Shown: positions 1 to 12,689, counted from the stretch's first letter. The stretch is DNA of 64,000 bases from Porpolomopsis calyptriformis (GCA_951640195.1 OX621171.1:806001-870000), one strand, 5' to 3'. Notes: generated from the letters alone by a model not told the origin. A program made the numbers and translations.

Positions 1-640
1 GATAAATCGGGCCTAAAAAATAGTTAGTCAATGCTCATGTATTGGTAGTTACTTATAATAACAGTGATGTATGCGATGTTTCGAGGGGTAATATAAGTGA
101 TGTTGTAGATTTCAGTGGTCAACTTCTTTCCAGCAGCAGGTCCAGGCAGAAGCACTGAAAAAAATTGGATTAGTAGTGAACAGGAGTATATGTTTGGCTC
201 ACCGATAAGAGGAAGGGTCCTTTTAACAGCCCATTGTTGATCACGTCAGCCTAGTAACTGTCCTCAGGGTACAAAAATGAGGGCCAGTCATTGGATGAAA
301 TTGTAATCTCACCCTCTCATACCATCTGGCAAAATCTGTATTGTTCACAGAAGTAGTAATAATCACAATAATAATTATAGAACAAACCCTTTTTGATCTT
401 AATTGAATTTATCTCACATACTGCAAGGGCATAGCAAGCAGGCTGAAGCAATATGTGCAAACCCGCGTTTGCTCTTATTCCAATTCATGGGGAAAATCAT
501 CAGCTGTTCCTTATGAGCTGGGATGTAGGACATAGCTGTGTACCATAGAGACCTAATATCATCTGTGCAAGCAAAACAAGCATGTTCTTTGATCTACAGA
601 AGAGTATCAAATACTTAACCTTTCAAATAGAATGAGGACT
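1..640. other. No supported gene
   Basis: AT-rich sequence. A few short open stretches on the minus strand could be distal exons of the spliced fragment at 644-1495, but none has a recognisable motif, so no gene is called. Confidence 0.3.
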
Positions 641-643
641 TAC

Positions 644-1495
644 GAAATTAAGGAAAGTGTGGAGGGTCTCCACCTCCTGAACAGATTTGAAGTAGAGGAT
701 TTCTTCAGGGAGGAGGGGGAGTTGCTCAAGAACTGCGCAGTATATGAATTCAAATTTGAACTGTTCATCTGCATCCCTAACTAGCGTAGTCAATATATGG
801 ATGATAAAAGTGTTAATGACTTACATAGCATCATCTAATATTTCATCTGGATTCCTACCATGCTCTGCCATCAAGCTGATCTGGAATGCTTGAATTAAAT
901 TACAAAATGGACTTATTCCATAAGGTATGTATCATGCAGCTCTCTTATATGGAACTAAAAAGCTATCTTCCCTGTGGGGAAGATAAGCTGCATGTGTGTA
1001 TGGATTAGACAGTAGTGATTGATATGTACTTCCCTCTCTTCTGAGTTGAAGCATGCTCAATGGTAGTTTTAAGTCTCTTGATGTGGTATTTGCGTTTGCA
1101 ACTCAGATGTGATTCCGGGACACAGTTTATGGAATCAGCGTCAGAGTGGGAATCTGTCTTATTGTAATTTTCCTTGATGTTCCTAGAGCTAATACAGATG
1201 TAATGCAAACAGCTAATCAAGTTGAGGTAGTGTAAAAACACTTACTTGTCATCACTTTCATTACTTTTATCATTAGATGATTGATCAGAGGAATCTGGAT
1301 CCATTGTAGTTTGCTGACATTTAGATCCGCAACTCTTTTTACTGACATGACAGTGAAGGGAAGCATGGGATTTTGGGGCAGCTTTGGCTTTATGAGGTAT
1401 GGGATAAGGTTGAAGTGGGAGGGGGTTGAAGTGGGGGGAAGGGGAGGGAAGCGTTTGCCTTGGGGATACATTTCCATTGGGGATAGCATCTGCAT
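644..1495 (-). pseudogene. Unrecognised spliced gene fragment
   Basis: Three open segments on the minus strand look like exons of one gene. The first (about 1495 down to 1246) is Pro-rich and then Ser/Asp-rich, and it ends at a GTAAGT donor. The second (about 925 to 825) contains MAEHGRNPDEILDD and also ends at GTAAGT. The third (776 to 644) is open throughout, follows an AG acceptor, contains EQLPLLPEEILYF, and again ends at GTAAGT. Three well-placed donors make chance unlikely. I do not recognise the family, and neither the true start nor the 3' end is visible. It could be an accessory gene of a DNA transposon or a displaced host-gene fragment. It lies about 600 bp from the Plavaka element and points away from it. 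Confidence 0.4.
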
Positions 1496-1499
1496 GTGA

Positions 1500-2094
1500 T
1501 TATGATTACTATATATGTATCTTTATATAATCATACATTTACTTCTTGCTAAGTCCAATAATGGTCTGGTTGCAGTGACCATGCAAATCCTTAGACTTGT
1601 TTTTTTTGGAATGCTCCTTTGTCTTGCTTGCAAGAAATCATTCAATGATAAGCACTGCCTTAGTATCCATCTTAAGTGCTGCTAGAAAACCTGTGATTTT
1701 ACAGCTGTGTCACTTGCAAGAAATTGTGAGAAAATCAAAAATGCAAAAAAAGCAAAGATCCCATGACTAGGATATGAGGCAGATATGGTACAGCAGTGTG
1801 AAGTGTTACAGGATCAACTAAACCAGGTAAGTAAGCTCCAACTTTCAAGGATTGTATTTATTTACCAAGCGGATTCTATTAGGACTATGACTTACCACAT
1901 GCCGCGCCAGACTACGAACAGGAATCTGCCATGCCCCCACCAAATGATAACCCAGTGCCATACTCTGTAAGCCATTCAGGGCAGAAGCAGAGAGCCCCTT
2001 GAGCTCTCTGTGATTTTTTGCCAATGACTACCTCTGGTTTACTATCCCACATAACCTGCCCCCCTCCCCATAAACTGCAGAAATGATGTGATGA
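1500..2094. other. No supported gene
   Basis: AT-rich, with only short reading frames and no motif I recognise. The right border is the solo LTR that starts at 2095. Confidence 0.3.
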
Positions 2095-2305
2095 TGTAAG
2101 GGTTTTGGTTCTTGCCTTGCTCAAGACCAGACTGAATACAACCAATATCTATTGGGTGCAGTATCTCTGGTACAAGCAGTGGCAAAGGGTTAAAACATAC
2201 TGTAAATAGTAGTAAATACAGCCTCTATACTGCTCTGAGGTGCCAAACACCTATCAATACTGATCACCTGCCTCTGTAGGCTCTGTAACAGCCATATCTG
2301 TTACA
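2095..2305 (-). repeat. Solo LTR, family A (211 bp)
   Basis: This is the reverse complement of the LTRs at 36400-36610 and 49102-49312. It has the TG..CA ends of an LTR: read on the minus strand it starts TGTAACAGATATGG and ends CCCTTACA. The flanks are GATGA and AATGA, a 4-of-5 match to a 5-bp target duplication, which suggests an old insertion. No internal retroelement sequence is attached. It sits immediately before the Plavaka transposase exons. Confidence 0.85.
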
Positions 2306-4897
2306 AATGACATCTTGGCACCTGAATCTGCTACCCCCAATCCAGATAAGCCAATCATTCCAGAATTGCTTGAGCTAGCAATACCAGTACTTGATACTCA
2401 GCCAAATCATTTTGGCATTTTTCACTGGTACACTACCAAGCCTTGTACAGACGCTGAATACAAACTCACCCTGGATGCATTCTATGATGTGCCAATGCAT
2501 GTCATACCATCTATCACAAATTCACAGTCCATAAACCCACTTCATGGGTTTGGAAAACTTCTGACAGATTTTTTTATGCCCTTTCTGAATGCAACAATCT
2601 TCCAGCTCATGCAGTGGTATTACAACACATCCACTACCTCAAGTATTGTTTGACTGGACTGTTTAGTCCAGGAAGTGATCCTTGCTGATAATTTTAACTG
2701 CAAGGATCTCTGTGATTTCAGGACAGCTTGTGAGCTGGAATGCCTGGATGGATACAACCCTACTAGGGAGTCTTTTTCTGCTGAGGATGGTTGGCTGCAT
2801 GGTTCAGTGACTATAAACTTGCCGCAAGAAAAGAAAAAATTCAAGTCTGAAGCTGATGCTCCCGTATACAAAGTGAAACGAATGTATTACTGCTGCCTGA
2901 TTGAAGTCATCAAAGCTGCATATCAAAGTACAACTACACGCCAATATCACTGGATACCATTCAAGTTATTCAAGAAATTGCCTATTCCTGTAACTCAAGA
3001 AGGTGAAGACATAGAGAATCCATACCCACAAGAAAGCTGTGTATTCACAGAATTGTATAATTCTGATGCGATGATTGAAGAAGATGCAAAGATCTGCTCC
3101 CAGCCGAGAGAACCTGATGATGATCCCAACATCGAGATTGCTATCACTCCGATCATGGTGTGGTCAGATTCAACCTATCTGGCTAACTTTGGTACAGCAT
3201 CCCTATGGCCGATATACATGTTCTTTGGGACTCTCTCAAAGTACTTTTGCTGTAAACTGACTTCATTTGCAGCCCATTACCTGGCCTATATTCCATCAGT
3301 GTGTTTTACTTATCTGTTTTGGTGTCAATACCCTTACTCACATGTCCCTCCCTGGGTGATTAGCTCCCTGACAAATTTCAAGACTTTTACAAAACCATAT
3401 CCCAGGTACCTGCATTAGCTGCCATGTTAAGATTCTGCAAATGGGAGTTGATGCAACAAATATGGCTCCTCCTTCTCGATGCTGATTTTATGCATGCATA
3501 TGAATATAGAATTGTGTTACTATGTGGTGATGGAATCAGACGCCAACTGTTTCCACAATTCTTTACTTATTCTGTAGACTACCCTGAGAAGTAAGTTATT
3601 CTATCCATTCAATTTATATTATTTGTTGAGCATTCTATAGGATTCTACTTGCATACATTAAGTATCTTGCTCAATGTCCCTATCCACAGTGCCTTATATT
3701 GAAGAGCTGGATTCCAGCGATAGGAACAACCCTTGATTGCCAATGATGAGAGAAAATTCGTGAAGACAACCACTGGCTTCACAGGACCATTGCATGGATA
3801 TGGCAATGGATTTTTGAGAAGGGATATAGTCCCACAAGCAAGAGGATCGATAAACTGCTTGATGAGAAATCGTTACTCCCAACACAGGTAGTGTTATAAA
3901 CTAGTTGTTTGGAACGCGTTTTACTTCAGGTGTTCTGTCCCAAGGGATAAAGGTATGGTTCCAAGTCCTTGTTATTGGGTAGCTAATGAGGAATCAGACT
4001 TAAGGTCTGATACATACAAGAGGTCCCCTTTATATACTGACTACTTATCATATGAGTCAGTGTGACATAACATGAGGTAGAGATAAGAGTGAGTGATTGT
4101 GATCGATGACAAATCATAAAGGGATGAAACATGAACAGAAATGAAGTAAGTCTGCATATGCATAAAGTAATGGGGAATCCCAAGGAAAGATTGTGGGGAA
4201 TCCCAAGATAAGATAAGGGTTTACATAGAAGTAATGAAAGAGAAAGATGAAAAATTACGTCCATGACAGGTATGTCCCTCCAAATATTTGATTAACTGAG
4301 TCTTATCATTATAGAGCGCATTCTCTATCCAACTCTTAAAGTTTGGTTTCAATTTCTATTCAATGTTCATGCCCAACCTCATACACAAATTCAAGCTTGG
4401 AGTATGGAAAGCTATCCTACTCCATTTACTGCAGATCCTCTATGCAGCTGGAAACGATAGTGTTCAAACTTTCAATAAGAGGTAAGTTTCCGCTATTCAA
4501 TTACATCAAACAAGCTCATGTTTCCTCAAGGTTTCAGATGGTTCCAACATTTGGATGTGATACAATCCACTGTTTCAGAACCAACGTGTCTGCAATGAGG
4601 AAGCTTGCAGCCTGAGACTTTGAGGATATCCTGCAGGTATGTAGTTGCCTTACCTTTCAGTTATATTAACTAACACCTATTGGACCAGTGTATTATCCCG
4701 GTTATTGAAGGACTACTCCTGCCCCCTCATGATAGAATCATCCTCAACCTTTTATTTGAACTCTCCTCTTGGCATTCATATGCAAAGCTTCATCTCCACA
4801 CTGAGAGGACCCTGTCCCTCTTTCAGATAACCACAAAAACTCTTATATATTCTGACTCTCTTCAGGTTATGCTAATCCAGAGTTTCTGCAGTGACTG
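2306..4897 (+). pseudogene. Plavaka-type (CACTA-like) transposase, degenerate
   Basis: A DNA-transposon transposase of the Plavaka type found in agaricomycetes. The order of family blocks is preserved: an N-terminal region (2315-2653); a central block (2675-3418) with PIMVWSDSTYLANFG and AAHYLAYIPS, matching the family pattern around the first catalytic Asp; LLCGDGIRRQLFPQF followed by SVDYPEK (about 3525-3594); a CPYPQCLILK block (about 3680-3885); and a C-terminal part (4290-4835) with exons holding FKLGVWKAILLHLL, VPTFGCDTIHCFR and VIEGLLLPPHDR. Introns keep GT..AG borders, for example 4482-4530. It is dead: frames change between blocks, an LTR (3892-4268) splits it, and one stop replaces the Arg expected in AARDFED (CGA to TGA). 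The 3' end stops at a hAT-like terminus at 4898. Confidence 0.85.
3892..4268 (+). repeat. Solo LTR, family B (377 bp)
   Basis: Starts TGTTATAAACTAG and ends GTCCATGACA. It shares long blocks, such as CAGACTTAAGGTCTGA, with the LTRs at 18820-19231 and 41731-42141. Flanks are GGTAG and GGTAT (4 of 5). It landed at an exon/intron border of the Plavaka transposase, so it is younger than that element. Confidence 0.85.
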
Positions 4898-5075
4898 TAG
4901 TATTGTAACAGCTCAGTCTGGTTTAGCTATAGTCCAGTCTTGATCAGTCTTTCCATATGCAGAAGACTGGACTGGACTGAACTGTTGATATTAGTCCAGT
5001 CTAGTCTGGTCCTATAGCATAAGCCATCTGAGCCATTGCAAGCCTATCCAAAAAAGGAAATAATATAGAGAGTAT
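4898..5075 (+). repeat. hAT-like terminal inverted repeat region (left)
   Basis: Begins TAGTATTGTAACAGCTCAG and is rich in short AGTCCAGT / CAGTCTGG words on both strands, as expected for transposase-binding subterminal repeats. The reverse complement of 12690-12877 begins almost identically (TAGTGTTGTAACAGCTTAG). It lies just outside the C-terminal end of the hAT transposase and is probably its terminus. The 8-bp flanks of the two ends (AGTGACTG and GGGCCAGC) do not match, so they may not come from one insertion. Confidence 0.5.
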
Positions 5076-5388
5076 GTATTATATGAATTCTATGTACATT
5101 TTGGTGATGTTCTATGCAGTGGGGACTCTACTAGATGAAGAGGAATGTTAAAATAACCAGTTTCCTATTATACCAAAGGATCAGGAAGGAAGAATGGCAA
5201 GCGCACTTGAGTTTAAATAATGTTGGTAGGTACATGAGATCTTATCCAACATGTTCATGACTATGCAAACTCTGAGCAAAGGAGTAGGGATCCTCTAGTA
5301 TACGCCATTACTCATTCTCGTAGCTTTCCATCTCTCTCCATTTGGCATCCTTATCCAAACCATTTGTAAAGTCCAAGCTTCTGCCATG

Positions 5389-8075
5389 TCAAATTGAAAA
5401 CTTGAGGACCTGCAATGCTTCTATGAGTTCTGGAGATATACAGTTCCATTGTAGCCCCATTGTGAGTTTTGCAGATGAGAATATCCTTTCACATGGTACT
5501 GAAGACACCTGGATGGGGATGACATCTATCGCAAGAGAATATATGTGGGGAAACTGGAACTGGTTCTCCTTCTCAGATAAATAAGCTAAATATGAATTAG
5601 TTGAAAGGCATACATGCACCTGCCAATATGAAAGTGAGCTCATATTGCTCAACTTATCATTCAAAAACTGGTCTCCTTCTGCTTCTGCTGTATTGGCAGT
5701 AGTAGTGTGAACCCATGTACAGTTTAACCCAAGGATCGCATTAGCACAGTGTCGCGCTGATATCAGAGGTGGAGCATCTGACCCAACAGGTAGTCCTGCT
5801 AGTGCATCAATTTGGTAACCTCAGAGCTAGTTGACATAATTGTTAGTTTATATTATTCATTGATGCAGTAGCTTACCACATTAATAAACATCCTTTTTGC
5901 GTGATCTACATGATCTGGCTGGCATTCCTTAAACTAGTCAAGCTTTATGCTTGGTTCAACAACTACAAGAGCTAAGCAAATTGGAAAGAGAAAAAAAAAT
6001 AGAACACACTCATTGCCAATATATAGGCAGGAACAAGATCCATTTGATTAACATATTGGTCCAACTTGTTGAGGCCTTCCTCTATAACATTTTTCATGTC
6101 AGGATAATCTTCCTAACACTGCATCCAGACATCACACATTGCTTCAAATGCTGGAAGGGTACTCCCTAGCATTGGAGTTGATTCTTGTAACAACATGTGT
6201 TGAAATAGATGTGGAACCTAAGAGAATAATCATTACATTAAGTTTTACCATAGAAATATTATATGTACTTGGAGAATTTCCCTGTATTTTGTTAGCTGAT
6301 CCCAGTCAGTCTCTGCAAGACAATACTTTCAGAGATCAACAAAATCTTGGCATTCAAGAAACCCCTCGATGGCCTAATAAATGATTAGTTTAATAAAGGA
6401 GGTGGTATATTAGACAAACTAGGTGAAGATCAAGGGCACACTCGATCATCAGTAGGGTCAATGACCATCTTATATCCATATCACACAGCAATTGCAGGTT
6501 CTTCATCCTAAGTGTCTCTTCAACCTCAGAAAAATACTGTCGCCAAAGGGATGAAGCTCTGATCTGTCTAATTTAATTAGATATTAGGGCAATGAGAAAA
6601 AAAATGAATATACAGAGCGAATGAGTGTCCGCAGTGTTGCAATGATATCAAAACCATCAGGATTGAAGTCAAGGGCATTTTCAGAAGCATATTCCATATA
6701 AGTGATTGCTAATAGTACAGCTTTGCAAGCCAAGTTGATGATATGATGAAAACATCTAAGGTGATAATTTAGGCTGGGAATATTACCAGACGATTGAGAC
6801 ATACTTGACCCATCTGTGGCTGGAATCAAAATTGATGCCTCATTGGCGCAGTTCATGTCTGAGTGCTGTAACCATGCTATCATTATTTGTTGCATTATTA
6901 AGTGTAATCTAGCCGATCTAAGTTAAATGAGAGACTGCTAATTAACCAAGGCATTTCTTTACCTGCTTAGCAATGCCAAGCCAGTCCAAAACATGGAGGA
7001 AGGCATCTGCAAGGTGTAAGCCTGTATGTCATCCTGGTACTCATATGAATGCTGCAAGATCAGCTTAGAGCTTGAGGGTATGTTGGGGACCATCCGTTGT
7101 ATCAATAGTATGTTTCTGGATCCAATGGGCTGTAACTGCCATGAAAGGTGTCAAGTTCAGATCAGACCACAAGTCTATTGTAAATGAGATCTTCCCCTCT
7201 GCTTCCTAGTGGATATCTCAGTGACCATGTTCATCAAAAAAAAGGGGGGAAACCTTCATGTCACTCTTTAGCTGATTAATTTGCTCTTGAAAGAGCTTGT
7301 CAATGCATTTACGGATGGTTGGGTGGCTAGGGATGTCAGATTCCTCAAGTCCCTCCCGTAGCATTAAAAAAATCTTGCGCAGTCAAATTGAAGAGACAAT
7401 GTTCAGTGGCTATGGTGATCATTGATAAGTAAACACATTAATATAGTCATAGGCTTACCAGGTCATCTGCAACAATAAGCTCAGCAAGGGCATCAACAAA
7501 AGCTTCATTTGAGTATAGCATCCAAATGTTTGTTCTACTCTCCTCTTCTTTACCTTGAAACTTGTCAATAGCTTTCAGGGCCTCTTTAGCTGTTACCTTG
7601 ATCTTCAGCTGCTTGCAGCCTGATATCCATTTACAAAGGTGATAATCAATGAGGTGTCAGTGGAGTGTTCTGGTAGCTGTAGTGCAAAACACACACACAT
7701 GGTGACATCCCTCCTGGTCATAGAATTTCCAGACATCAGATGCTGTATGTTGCCTCTTGTTCCCAGCAGGCCCTGGTGTAGGTGAACTCTGTTGGCTAAA
7801 TTGGGAGGAGGATTCGGATGAGGATCCAGAGGACACCAGACTTGTTCCACGGGAAGAGGATTGCTGCAAGTTAGAACTTGATTCCGGAACTATGGAATCC
7901 ACTCTGTTAGGGGAGGACACCTGGGAGCTTTCAGGTGATGCAAGGAATGGATCAAAAGTAACCCAATGGCTAGGGCCTGGTGTGGGCTGCCAACCAGATC
8001 TAGATCCAGGGATGTGGGGCTCATTGGGGGGGTCAAGGTATTGTCAAGGGGTGAATAGAATATTGACAGCAGCAT
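5389..8075 (-). pseudogene. hAT-family transposase, degenerate
   Basis: Read right to left, the parts of a hAT transposase appear in order. First is a Ser-rich head with a BED-type zinc finger (about 7690-7760: DVWKFYDQEGCHHVCVFC, two Cys of the finger). A core block near 7090-7180 contains LTPFMAVTAHWIQK. Block 6584-6895 contains LRCFHHIINLACKAV. The C-terminal dimerisation domain (5389-5664) has SSVPCERIFSSAK and ISPELIEALQVLKFS, which are diagnostic of the family. The pieces lie in different frames separated by probable introns and stops, so the gene is inactive. The Pfam-type hAT dimerisation block is the strongest evidence. The SPT5-like remnant lies upstream. Confidence 0.82.
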
Positions 8076-8160
8076 TAGTGGGGTCAGTAAGTCTTTTCAA
8101 TGGTGTTCTAAGTTATTGCAGTTGTGATAGTGTAGCTGCCTCAAAGGCATCATCATCCTA

Positions 8161-8549
8161 ACACTCAGCTGGTGCAGTCTTTCTGCTTGCTCTTCCCTTC
8201 CCCCTCCTCTTTCCCTTCCCCCTTTGACGCATGTTCCCTGGTTTGTCTGTGGGCTAAGAACCTGTAATGGGATCAGCACAAAGGATGCGAGTAGATAAAA
8301 TATTAACTTACTTTCAACAACAAAGATAGTCTGTAGGGACCCATTGTCATGGAGGATGTCAGATGCTGCACAGATACTTCATGGGGCCATAGAAAGATGA
8401 AGGGCTAGAAAACATTACAGTTCTCTTATAGTACTTACAATCTGTACCTGCACAAGGCAGACTACTCCCTATTTGCATGAATTGCATATCAAGGATGTTA
8501 TTTGCTACTTGCTACACAATAAGACTATTGTATTACATTCCCTTCCCAG
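8161..8549. other. No supported gene
   Basis: Spacer between the hAT remnant and the SPT5-like remnant. It contains a CT-rich run near 8190-8225 but no reading frame I can support. Confidence 0.3.
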
Positions 8550-11060
8550 TCAAACACTAGTATATGTTGACCAACACACTGAATCCTGGTGGACATAATG
8601 ATATTGTCTATAAAACCAGTTATCCAAGATCATGACACACCCTTCATCCAGTGGGAGGGGATAGGTACTCTCCACAACCATAGCTAGAAAGCCAATTGTG
8701 TCTTCATTGCTGGTTACATCAGGCCCTATGATGATAACATGTTCTCCTGGCACCTTTAGAACTAGTTGCGCTATATTGCAGGGGTGGTATTTGGTTGCTT
8801 GGTAGTCTGTTGTGGGTGAATGTAGTGAAGTGGAAATTTCAGTCGACTTTCCTCATACCCAACTTTGACAAGGATGGATGTCTCCAGTTTTTTTGGTGGC
8901 GGAATCAACACAAGGTAGCCACAGTCATTCTTGCATCGTCTATTTCGGTATAACATATTATGTGTGCCCTTGATACACACATCAATTTGCATGCCTGAAA
9001 TCTGCCTATCAAGGAGCCATTCACCTGAACAACTGATTTCAGCATGCAAAGAATTCAATTTAAAAAATCACTTACCATCCTGTATGACAGGGTGGGTGGT
9101 AGGGATTGGCAGAGGATCTGCAGAGGTGTCCCAAGCTGGGTCTGGTGGGCCCTCAGGCACTTTGGGAGGGGGTGTCAGTGAGCATTCTTCAGCAGGTGGC
9201 TTGATTAATGATTGGGCCCTGGGTGGAAGCTACAATGCCTTAGATACTGGCAAACTAGTGCTGCAAATAATTTGTGAGCAGATGCACAGATGCCAGAGAA
9301 TAGAAGTAAATAGAGAAAGAAAGAAAAACATACAAGCATTCCTGGATATCCTCTTCTTCCAGCTGATGTGTCTCATTTACTGAAAGCGTTGAGGTATGGA
9401 TAATAAATACCCACCAGCCATCAAGCTCCTGGGAATTGTGCACCATGCTATAGTGCATTTTGAGGTCTCCACAGATGATTTTTACCTCCATATGCAGGTA
9501 TGGATCCTGACTGGTGATCATGAACTTTGATGCATCCGGTGGGGTGTTCTCACCAGACAAGCTGTCTGGGGTAATTGTTGATCTTGTACCCCATATCTTG
9601 TCATTTTCAGGGTTGGCATGCATGAACACTATGGGGATGACATACTATTGAATTTGTCAATAGATAAATGAAATATTAAAATGAATCACTTACTAGTCCC
9701 TCCTGCAAGCCAGTTTCCCACACCCAGACTATTGCTTTTGCACCCTCCATCATAATGATATACCCCTCCTTTCTAGCATGCTCATCACTATGCACGGCTA
9801 CTGCATTACTGAGGTAGAAGAATCGGTTGACCTCCCACAGGGGCACTTCAATCATCTGAGACTCAGGGTCATTAAGCTTGATAGTAGTGGTGTCATAGTC
9901 ATTGAGCTGGTCAACCTGCCCCTTGAGTCCTTGATATGTTCTAGCAATCACAATGACTCGGTCTCTAACATATGGCTTGACATCAATTGCCCTGAATGCT
10001 TGTAAGACTTGTGGGGATAAACTTGATCAGAAGTGCTTCCATTCTTCAGCTCTGGGGCTTACAGCCCAATCTGAGACCTATGAAAAGTCCAAGTCCAAGT
10101 AAAGTAGACTGTGATTATAGAACTGCCTCTTGAACCTCCAACCATTGTCAACCATCAAAACCTCCTTTATCCCATAGTTCTCCTGGACAACCTCTGGGAT
10201 AAAGATGGACAGGGGGGGGCAAGTCCTTTTTTGCTTTTGGTAGAGATAGATGCATGGGACAAGTAGCACAGTCACCTTCTAGGTGACTTTGTTAACTGCC
10301 TCGATGAGGGCCAAGTCTCAGTTGTATCAGCCTCTTTTCCTGATACGTACCTATGACCTAGTAGTGAAAGTCGGCTGTGCTATTTGCATAAGGGGAACGT
10401 AATCTTCAATTGGAATTTGGTTGGCATGCAGTCTTCCATATTGAGAGTACCAAACCCTAGGAATTGTGGCCAGCATTGCTTTTACAGAAGCAAGACTGTC
10501 AGCTTCAATGTAACAATATCCTTGGGTCTAGTTCTGCGTGAAGGCTGAAAAGACACCTGAGCTGCTGGACTCGGATGCTTGGGCCTTTTGGAGTATGGCA
10601 TAGATAATATCTTTTTCCATACCAATCTTTACCAGTAGATATTAGCAATGAACTGAATGAATATATAAAAATATCTGACCTTGCATTAAATGCACCAGAT
10701 GTGAGGATCCACGCTTGTGGGTAGGTGGGGGGGAGACTCTTGACAGGTTCCACAAAACTATTCTTCTATATTGCAGGCCAACTCATAGAGGTCCTTGATA
10801 GGGTTACCATCTTGCCTGTAATCATCCCACTAGTGGAATGCAGTCTCTATTGAAGAGACACCCAGATTTATATTAATAAAGTCTGAAAATGTTAACATTT
10901 TAACTTATCTAATCATTATGAGAGGTCAAGACTCACCATCATCCTCACTTTCATGTTCTGTGGAGTCTTCACTCTGATCATCAATAGCAGCCTCATTATC
11001 AATAAATGCAGAGGCATCAGTGTGAGCATGTGGTGGTGTGGGGGAAAGAGAGAAAAGAGG
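8550..11060 (-). pseudogene. SPT5-like (NGN/KOW) protein remnant
   Basis: SPT5 is a transcription elongation factor with an acidic head, an NGN domain and several KOW repeats. Read right to left, this region has an acidic stretch (about 11040-10935: DDQSEDSTEHESEDDG); an NGN-like block (about 10560-10370) with QGYCYIEADSLASV; a block at 10275-10078 with VLLVPCIYLYQKQK and NGWRFKRQFY; KOW-like blocks at 9951-9676 (ARKEGYIIMMEG) and 9629-9420; WLLDRQISGMQIDVCIKGT (9058-8771); and GEHVIIIGPDVTSNEDTIG (8753-8550). This order matches the SPT5-like proteins that are numerous in mushroom genomes and differ from canonical Spt5. Stops, for example in the NGN block, and frame changes show it is broken. 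No terminal repeats of its own were seen. Confidence 0.7.
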
Positions 11061-11279
11061 TGCAGTGGCCCTAGGCCACACCTTTTATACTTGTCTCTTC
11101 AGAAGTTGCCAACAATGCTAAACTGGGTTGGTGGATGTTATAGACAATACAATCAAATGTTGGGCATCATGCCACCATAGGCATGATGTGTTGATTTCCT
11201 GTGAGTCATTAGCATTATTATTATTCTAAGCACTAGTATAGATATAGATTAGCACCATGTAATTAGCAAAATAAAATGC

Positions 11280-11632
11280 TAAGTCCAAAGACCACCACTG
11301 ACACAATAGCAAATGTGACAGTGGTGGTCAGAGGAAAGGAGACAACAAGTGCCAAAGTGGCACTTATATAGCGCAAGGTTCGGAGGTTACTGAAGCTTAG
11401 TAATAAGTTATGAGAATGATAAAAGCTTGTTGATGGCCAAATATGGTAAATGTGATCATATAACCATATGACAGGTGATGCAGTCTCGTGTTTGACCCAC
11501 AATGAAGTTACATGAGCACTCAGCAACTTCTGAGTCGCACGCTATATAAGTGCAAACTCAAGCAAACTTATTTCTTTTCTTTCAACCACCACTATCGCAG
11601 TCGCTACTGTGTCAGTGGTGGTCTTGAACTTA
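11280..11632. mobile_element. MITE-like element with ~28-bp inverted ends
   Basis: The left end (11282-11310) and the reverse complement of the right end (11603-11630) both read AGT[CT]CA[A]AGACCACC and continue ACTGACACA[A/G]TAGC, almost perfect for about 28 bp. Both ends are bordered by TA. The GTGGTGGTC core recurs internally near 11320-11332 and 11585-11595. There is no coding capacity. TA flanks and short length fit a Tc1/mariner-derived MITE; that assignment is inference. Confidence 0.65.
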
Positions 11633-11639
11633 ATAAATA

Positions 11640-11877
11640 TATTTAAGCTACTAGACAGGCTGTAATACATGCCTAGATGAGACTATGCCAATGGCTGAAC
11701 ACCACCTGGATGGCTGCTTTGCCTGCTGCTGCATTCATCTCCAATCACCTTTTCAATATCTCATCTAACTTCTGTTATCAACTAGATTGTAGACTAGTAT
11801 TGCAATGGTCCATTAATAATTCCCCCCACCTGTCATCTCTCCGTCCACTTTACTGGATTAGCTACCAGTGTTGCCAA
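11640..11877. other. No supported gene
   Basis: Short spacer between the MITE-like element and the hairpin. One 69-codon frame has no recognisable feature. Confidence 0.3.
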
Positions 11878-12029
11878 ACTAAATGATGGACTTGCGAAAG
11901 TTCTTAATCTCATCTGTCATCCCCATTGTTATTTGCAGGGATGGGATGGTTAGTTTTGCATCCCATCCCTGCAAATAACAATGGGGATGACAGATGAGAT
12001 TAAGAACTTTCGCAAGTCCATCATTTAGT
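11878..12029. repeat. Perfect 71-bp inverted repeat with 10-bp loop
   Basis: 11878-11948 is the exact reverse complement of 11959-12029; the loop GTTAGTTTTG is at 11949-11958. I saw no mismatch in 71 bp, which implies a recent or actively maintained structure. It could be a fold-back element, or a DNA break repaired by templated synthesis from the opposite strand. Confidence 0.95.
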
Positions 12030-12689
12030 GGTTAGACCAAGCTCCCAACTGTTGGCTTCTCATTTTTGACAACATTGAAACAAGTTTGATTTAGTTTTTT
12101 CAGATACACCTTCCTCGCAGAAATATCAGAGGCAACATTCTCTTCGCTACTTGGACCACAAACATTGATGAGGCCCAAGTGACTATCACTGGAAATTAGC
12201 ATTCCACAGTCGAAATTTACCCAGCTGCACCCCCCTGCCATCCCTGGTGCCCACCCACCACCTAGTACCTGACACCCCCCACCAATCCAAAGAGTCCTCC
12301 TGTCTCCCTCTCTGAGCACAGGAATATAACACTACCAAGTTCGACGGCTTCACCCTCAGAGCTGCACAAGTCCAAATCTAGCTGAAGGACTTTTACTTAT
12401 CAGATTGGGGGAAAGCAGTCTAGTTGTGGCATTTGCAACTAGGCTTGCACATGGATGGTTATATGTATTCACTCAAGAAATCATATAGCATTATTAAAAC
12501 TTGTATTCAATGGGTAAATAATAACTTAGATGGAAATATGCACTTTCAGTATCCAAATTGTCCCTGAAGCAGAGATATCATGACTCATGCCCCTATATTA
12601 ACCCCCCTTCCCCCATTGGACAACACCTGTTCATATTCTGGGCTCAGCCATCCTACTATCATTGCAATACTATGTCCCCAACATGCAAG
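12030..12689. other. No supported gene
   Basis: Contains a Gly/Trp-rich 95-codon frame on the minus strand (12032-12319) without a family motif, then AT-rich sequence. I see no gene. Confidence 0.3.

Noticed and set aside
7757..8161. 134-codon plus-strand frame
   Set aside because: It is the shadow of the Ser-rich head and BED finger of the hAT transposase on the minus strand.
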